DNA of 43,085 nucleotides from an uncultured Alphaproteobacteria bacterium (lineage in GTDB: Bacteria > Pseudomonadota > Alphaproteobacteria > Micropepsales > Micropepsaceae), in assembly GCA_937865685.1 (NCBI GenBank), contig CALMGU010000084.1, positions 1-43,085 of the forward strand. Direction: 5' to 3'. A program made the translations under genes and the position numbers. The notes below the pieces were generated by a model that did not search any database, was not told where the DNA came from, and saw only the letters and a list, made by a program, of their open reading frames with translations. Shown here piece by piece: positions 42,301-43,085 of this stretch (its first letter is position 1; every line of letters starts with the position of its first letter).

Positions 42301-42337
42301 ACGCACCTATCTGTTCACCTACACCCAGGACTTCTAA
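39317..42337 (+). CDS. TonB-dependent outer-membrane receptor
   Basis: Large outer-membrane transporter, 1006 residues. Signal peptide (LLLSSAALPMLLASSAAFA), a short Ala/Pro linker, a TonB-box-like ETVVVTGS near residues 44–51, then the plug domain with VSMRGLGPQRNLVLLDGRRM and the plug end GGASAVYGSDAVSGVVNF. A 22-strand barrel follows, ending in aromatic F (YLFTYTQDF) as required for BAM insertion. The long loops and Gly/Asn/Ser-rich composition match receptors for oligosaccharides or peptides in alphaproteobacteria. ATG 39317 is preceded by a GGGGAA stretch seven bases away. Linked by operator and position with the AraC regulator and the propeller-amidohydrolase. Substrate not deducible. 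Confidence 0.95.
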   Translation: MNFTTSFAPKISSRLLLSSAALPMLLASSAAFAQSAPAAPPAGETVVVTGSLIARPDYNTATPTVSVTSDTLKQSGQIALEAGLKDLPQFSTSTGGSGPFIGGSGQRNVSMRGLGPQRNLVLLDGRRMLPSNSDGTVDINQLPAGIVGNVEIITGGASAVYGSDAVSGVVNFKTKRPADGLQVSSSYGTTEAYGGSTFDVNAIGGINTADGKGNITVAVEYTHVAHVNWAAIPFLQSSHAGVTPLVQGQYVGGTNAPTQAAINTYFAQFGAPAGSISPTGSGGFGFNPDGSLFNVGPNKGTIYNYQGITDALGRPLNDIYQGSVRNRSYYFRGTQNPLERWSSFVKGDWALNNNIHFFGQALYTNYNSIVQSDATVTSATQIPTVPLSNPFLASLLAANPGVKALLDSRTGPTINGVLAKDQPIQINKRFLGLGGYRTATNANNIYQFIAGLNGVLGDSMTWDVYASHGQTLNSYSSTGAVRFSIVQQMLNAADGGASMCAGGFNPFGNNQSSAACTALAAPEFVNRVAVTQDVLNADIQGTAFALPAGDVKFALGADYRNISFNFKPDAAVQTGDPFTFNPQAPTQGASAVREVFGELLIPVIKDVPFFQSVNLDIAARYSDYVLSGGTNTYKGDIDWAVMDGFRLRGGYERAVRAPSVNELFSGNSTYYANRTVQASTPPGAGDPCDVRLRGGNAQLLALCQATGLNPLIAPTYQTNDNQVPAINSGNVNLRPEKADTFTGGMVYQPEIDSPWFQNASISVDYYNIRVRDAISSLDFNTLVSKCYNLDGSNPSYSASNFYCQFINRSSSNGQMVNVRTPFANTGGYKTSGIDLEMNWLTDIGEATGWGPDAGTMSFDIVGNYLNSFKQQILPGSPWQELGETNTGGSVNSTATLGPFPKYQSNTRVTYHNFGADVSLRWRMIGGMRDSSVVANPKTTVPGQGVANYFDLTLGYSLPDTGSRFNLVVNNLFDRDPSQVGINAGSTNSALYTVLGRTYLFTYTQDF

Positions 42338-42354
42338 GACTGAAAGCATGACGG

Positions 42355-42393
42355 CGCGGCGGGGCATTGCCATCTGAGCAATGTCCCGCCGCG
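42355..42393. terminator. Large hairpin between receptor and acetate transporter genes
   Basis: CGCGGCGGGGCATTGC (42355–42370) pairs with GCAATGTCCCGCCGCG (42378–42393) over 16 bases with one G-T wobble and a seven-base loop. It lies 18 bases after the receptor stop and 28 bases before the next start codon. There is no T-run, so it may be a Rho-independent-like stop, an mRNA 3' stabiliser or an attenuator. Confidence 0.6.
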
Positions 42394-42420
42394 ATCGGCT
42401 CTCCGCGGCAAGGAGACGGC

Positions 42421-42990
42421 ATGGCAGACAAAGCAAATCCGGCGGCATTGGGACTGGTCGGTTTCGGTCTCACCACCATTCTCTTGAGCGCGGTCAATGC
42501 GGGTCTTCTGCCGGCCCATGGCGAGGCCGTTGTTCTGCCCCTGGCGCTGGCCTTTGGCGGTACGGCGCAGGTCATCGCCGGCATTATGGAGTTCATGACC
42601 GGCAACACTTTCGGCACCACGGCCTTCATCAGCTATGGCGCCTTCTGGTGGTGGTTCGCGTCGCTGGTTTTCCTGGGCGGCAATAAGCTGCTGGATCTGT
42701 CTGGCGCGGACAGCGCCATTGGTTTCGCCCTTGTTCTGTGGGGCGTGTTTACGTTGGGCTTGTGGGTCGCGACTTTTTATCTGACCCGCTTGCTGTTCTG
42801 CATTTTCCTCACCTTATGGATCGCGTTCTTCCTGTTGGGCTTTGGCGCCATGCTTGGCAATCCGATGCTGCATCAACTGGGCGGTTGGGTTGGTCTTCTG
42901 TGCGGCGCCATGGCCATGTATGGCAGCTTTGCTATCGTGACCAACGTAACCGTGGGGCGCGAGGTCGTGCCTGTCGGTTCCCGCAAATAA
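42421..42990 (+). CDS. Acetate transporter, GPR1/FUN34/YaaH (SatP) family
   Basis: Inner-membrane acetate/succinate-proton symporter, 189 residues with six hydrophobic segments. The N-terminal NPAALGLVGFGLTT is the family's diagnostic NPAPLGL-type motif. GGTAQVIAGIMEFMTGNTFG and TAFISYGAFWWW follow, both strongly conserved in SatP/YaaH. ATG 42421 is supported by AAGGAG six bases upstream. The next gene starts 22 bases downstream and may be acetyl-CoA synthetase, an association common for acetate uptake. Selectivity for acetate is inferred from the family. Confidence 0.93.
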   Translation: MADKANPAALGLVGFGLTTILLSAVNAGLLPAHGEAVVLPLALAFGGTAQVIAGIMEFMTGNTFGTTAFISYGAFWWWFASLVFLGGNKLLDLSGADSAIGFALVLWGVFTLGLWVATFYLTRLLFCIFLTLWIAFFLLGFGAMLGNPMLHQLGGWVGLLCGAMAMYGSFAIVTNVTVGREVVPVGSRK

Positions 42991-43012
42991 TTGGTTCGAG
43001 TCGCAAGCTGCC

Positions 43013-43085
43013 ATGACTGATCAAATCGTGCCTGTCTCTGGGGACTGGAAGAAGCGCGGGTATGTGAGTGCTTCGGATTACGGGA
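43013..43085 (+). CDS. Start of a downstream gene, possibly acetyl-CoA synthetase (cut by window edge)
   Basis: Only 24 codons are inside the window: ATG 43013, then TDQIVPVSGDWKKRGYVSAS and DYG. The short pattern (V-x-x-W-K-K-R-x-Y-V-x-A-x-x-Y) resembles the N-terminus of AMP-forming acetyl-CoA synthetases, and the preceding acetate transporter makes that plausible. No ribosome-binding site is obvious. The call rests on little sequence and could be wrong. Confidence 0.4.
   Translation, partial: MTDQIVPVSGDWKKRGYVSASDYG

Noticed and set aside
1-43085. CRISPR array, tRNA or rRNA genes, insertion sequences, prophage
   Set aside because: No regular spacer-repeat array, cloverleaf, rRNA-like sequence, terminal inverted repeats with transposase, integrase or phage structural genes were seen on either strand.

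Overview
The window is GC-rich, gene-dense chromosomal DNA of a Gram-negative bacterium, most likely an alphaproteobacterium. The evidence is the order ileS–lspA–bamF-like–M16–M16, a latent-endonuclease type MutL, an OmpA/Pal lipoprotein, a large TonB-dependent receptor, and frequent 4-base ATGA/GTGA overlaps. The exact genus cannot be read from the sequence. No tRNA, rRNA, CRISPR array, insertion sequence or phage gene was seen.

Layout. 1–5754 (+): envelope-linked housekeeping block, with the 3' part of ileS, lspA, a BamF-type lipoprotein and an active/inactive pair of M16 peptidase subunits. 5817–8897 (+): pgi and mutL, tail-to-tail with rsmD (-). 9524–11596 (+): a DsbD/ScsB-type thiol reductase. 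11691–12126 (-): two small stress/envelope-type genes. 12282–16545 (+): a molybdopterin oxidoreductase large subunit without its 2Fe-2S partner, an amino-acid permease and a spermidine-synthase-like protein. 16751–22866: glycoside-metabolism region, with a DoxX-like membrane protein, a GH3 beta-glucosidase (-), and a tightly overlapped three-gene operon (ABC membrane domain without ATPase, PF10091/GH144-like protein, GH15 glucoamylase-like protein). 22982–28788: a TonB-like protein with a non-TonB C-terminus, an OmpA lipoprotein, a conserved unknown, a LysE exporter, a D-threonine aldolase/D-serine dehydratase-like enzyme, an exported amidohydrolase and a small membrane protein. 28866–31891 (-): an S46 dipeptidyl-peptidase and a Tat-exported metallo-beta-lactamase-fold protein in one operon.

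32011–34803 is the most novel part. Two tandem 37–38-residue microproteins, paralogous around an SNFLHAA core, and a 111-residue unknown gene (-) lie beside an OmpR-type response regulator and histidine kinase (+). A near-duplicate element of about 41 bases sits upstream of the microprotein operon, and again between the unknown gene and the regulator. It carries GTAAR half-sites about two helical turns apart. This suggests a small regulon that includes the microproteins.

35050–42337 is a second regulatory module: an exported beta-propeller/amidohydrolase fusion, an AraC-family regulator (-) and a TonB-dependent receptor. Upstream of the amidohydrolase gene and of the araC gene lies the same three-half-site array (two GTCCA boxes 21 bases apart, with a degenerate copy 10 bases after the first), a candidate operator for the AraC protein. 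The window ends with an acetate transporter (SatP/YaaH family) and the first codons of what may be acetyl-CoA synthetase.
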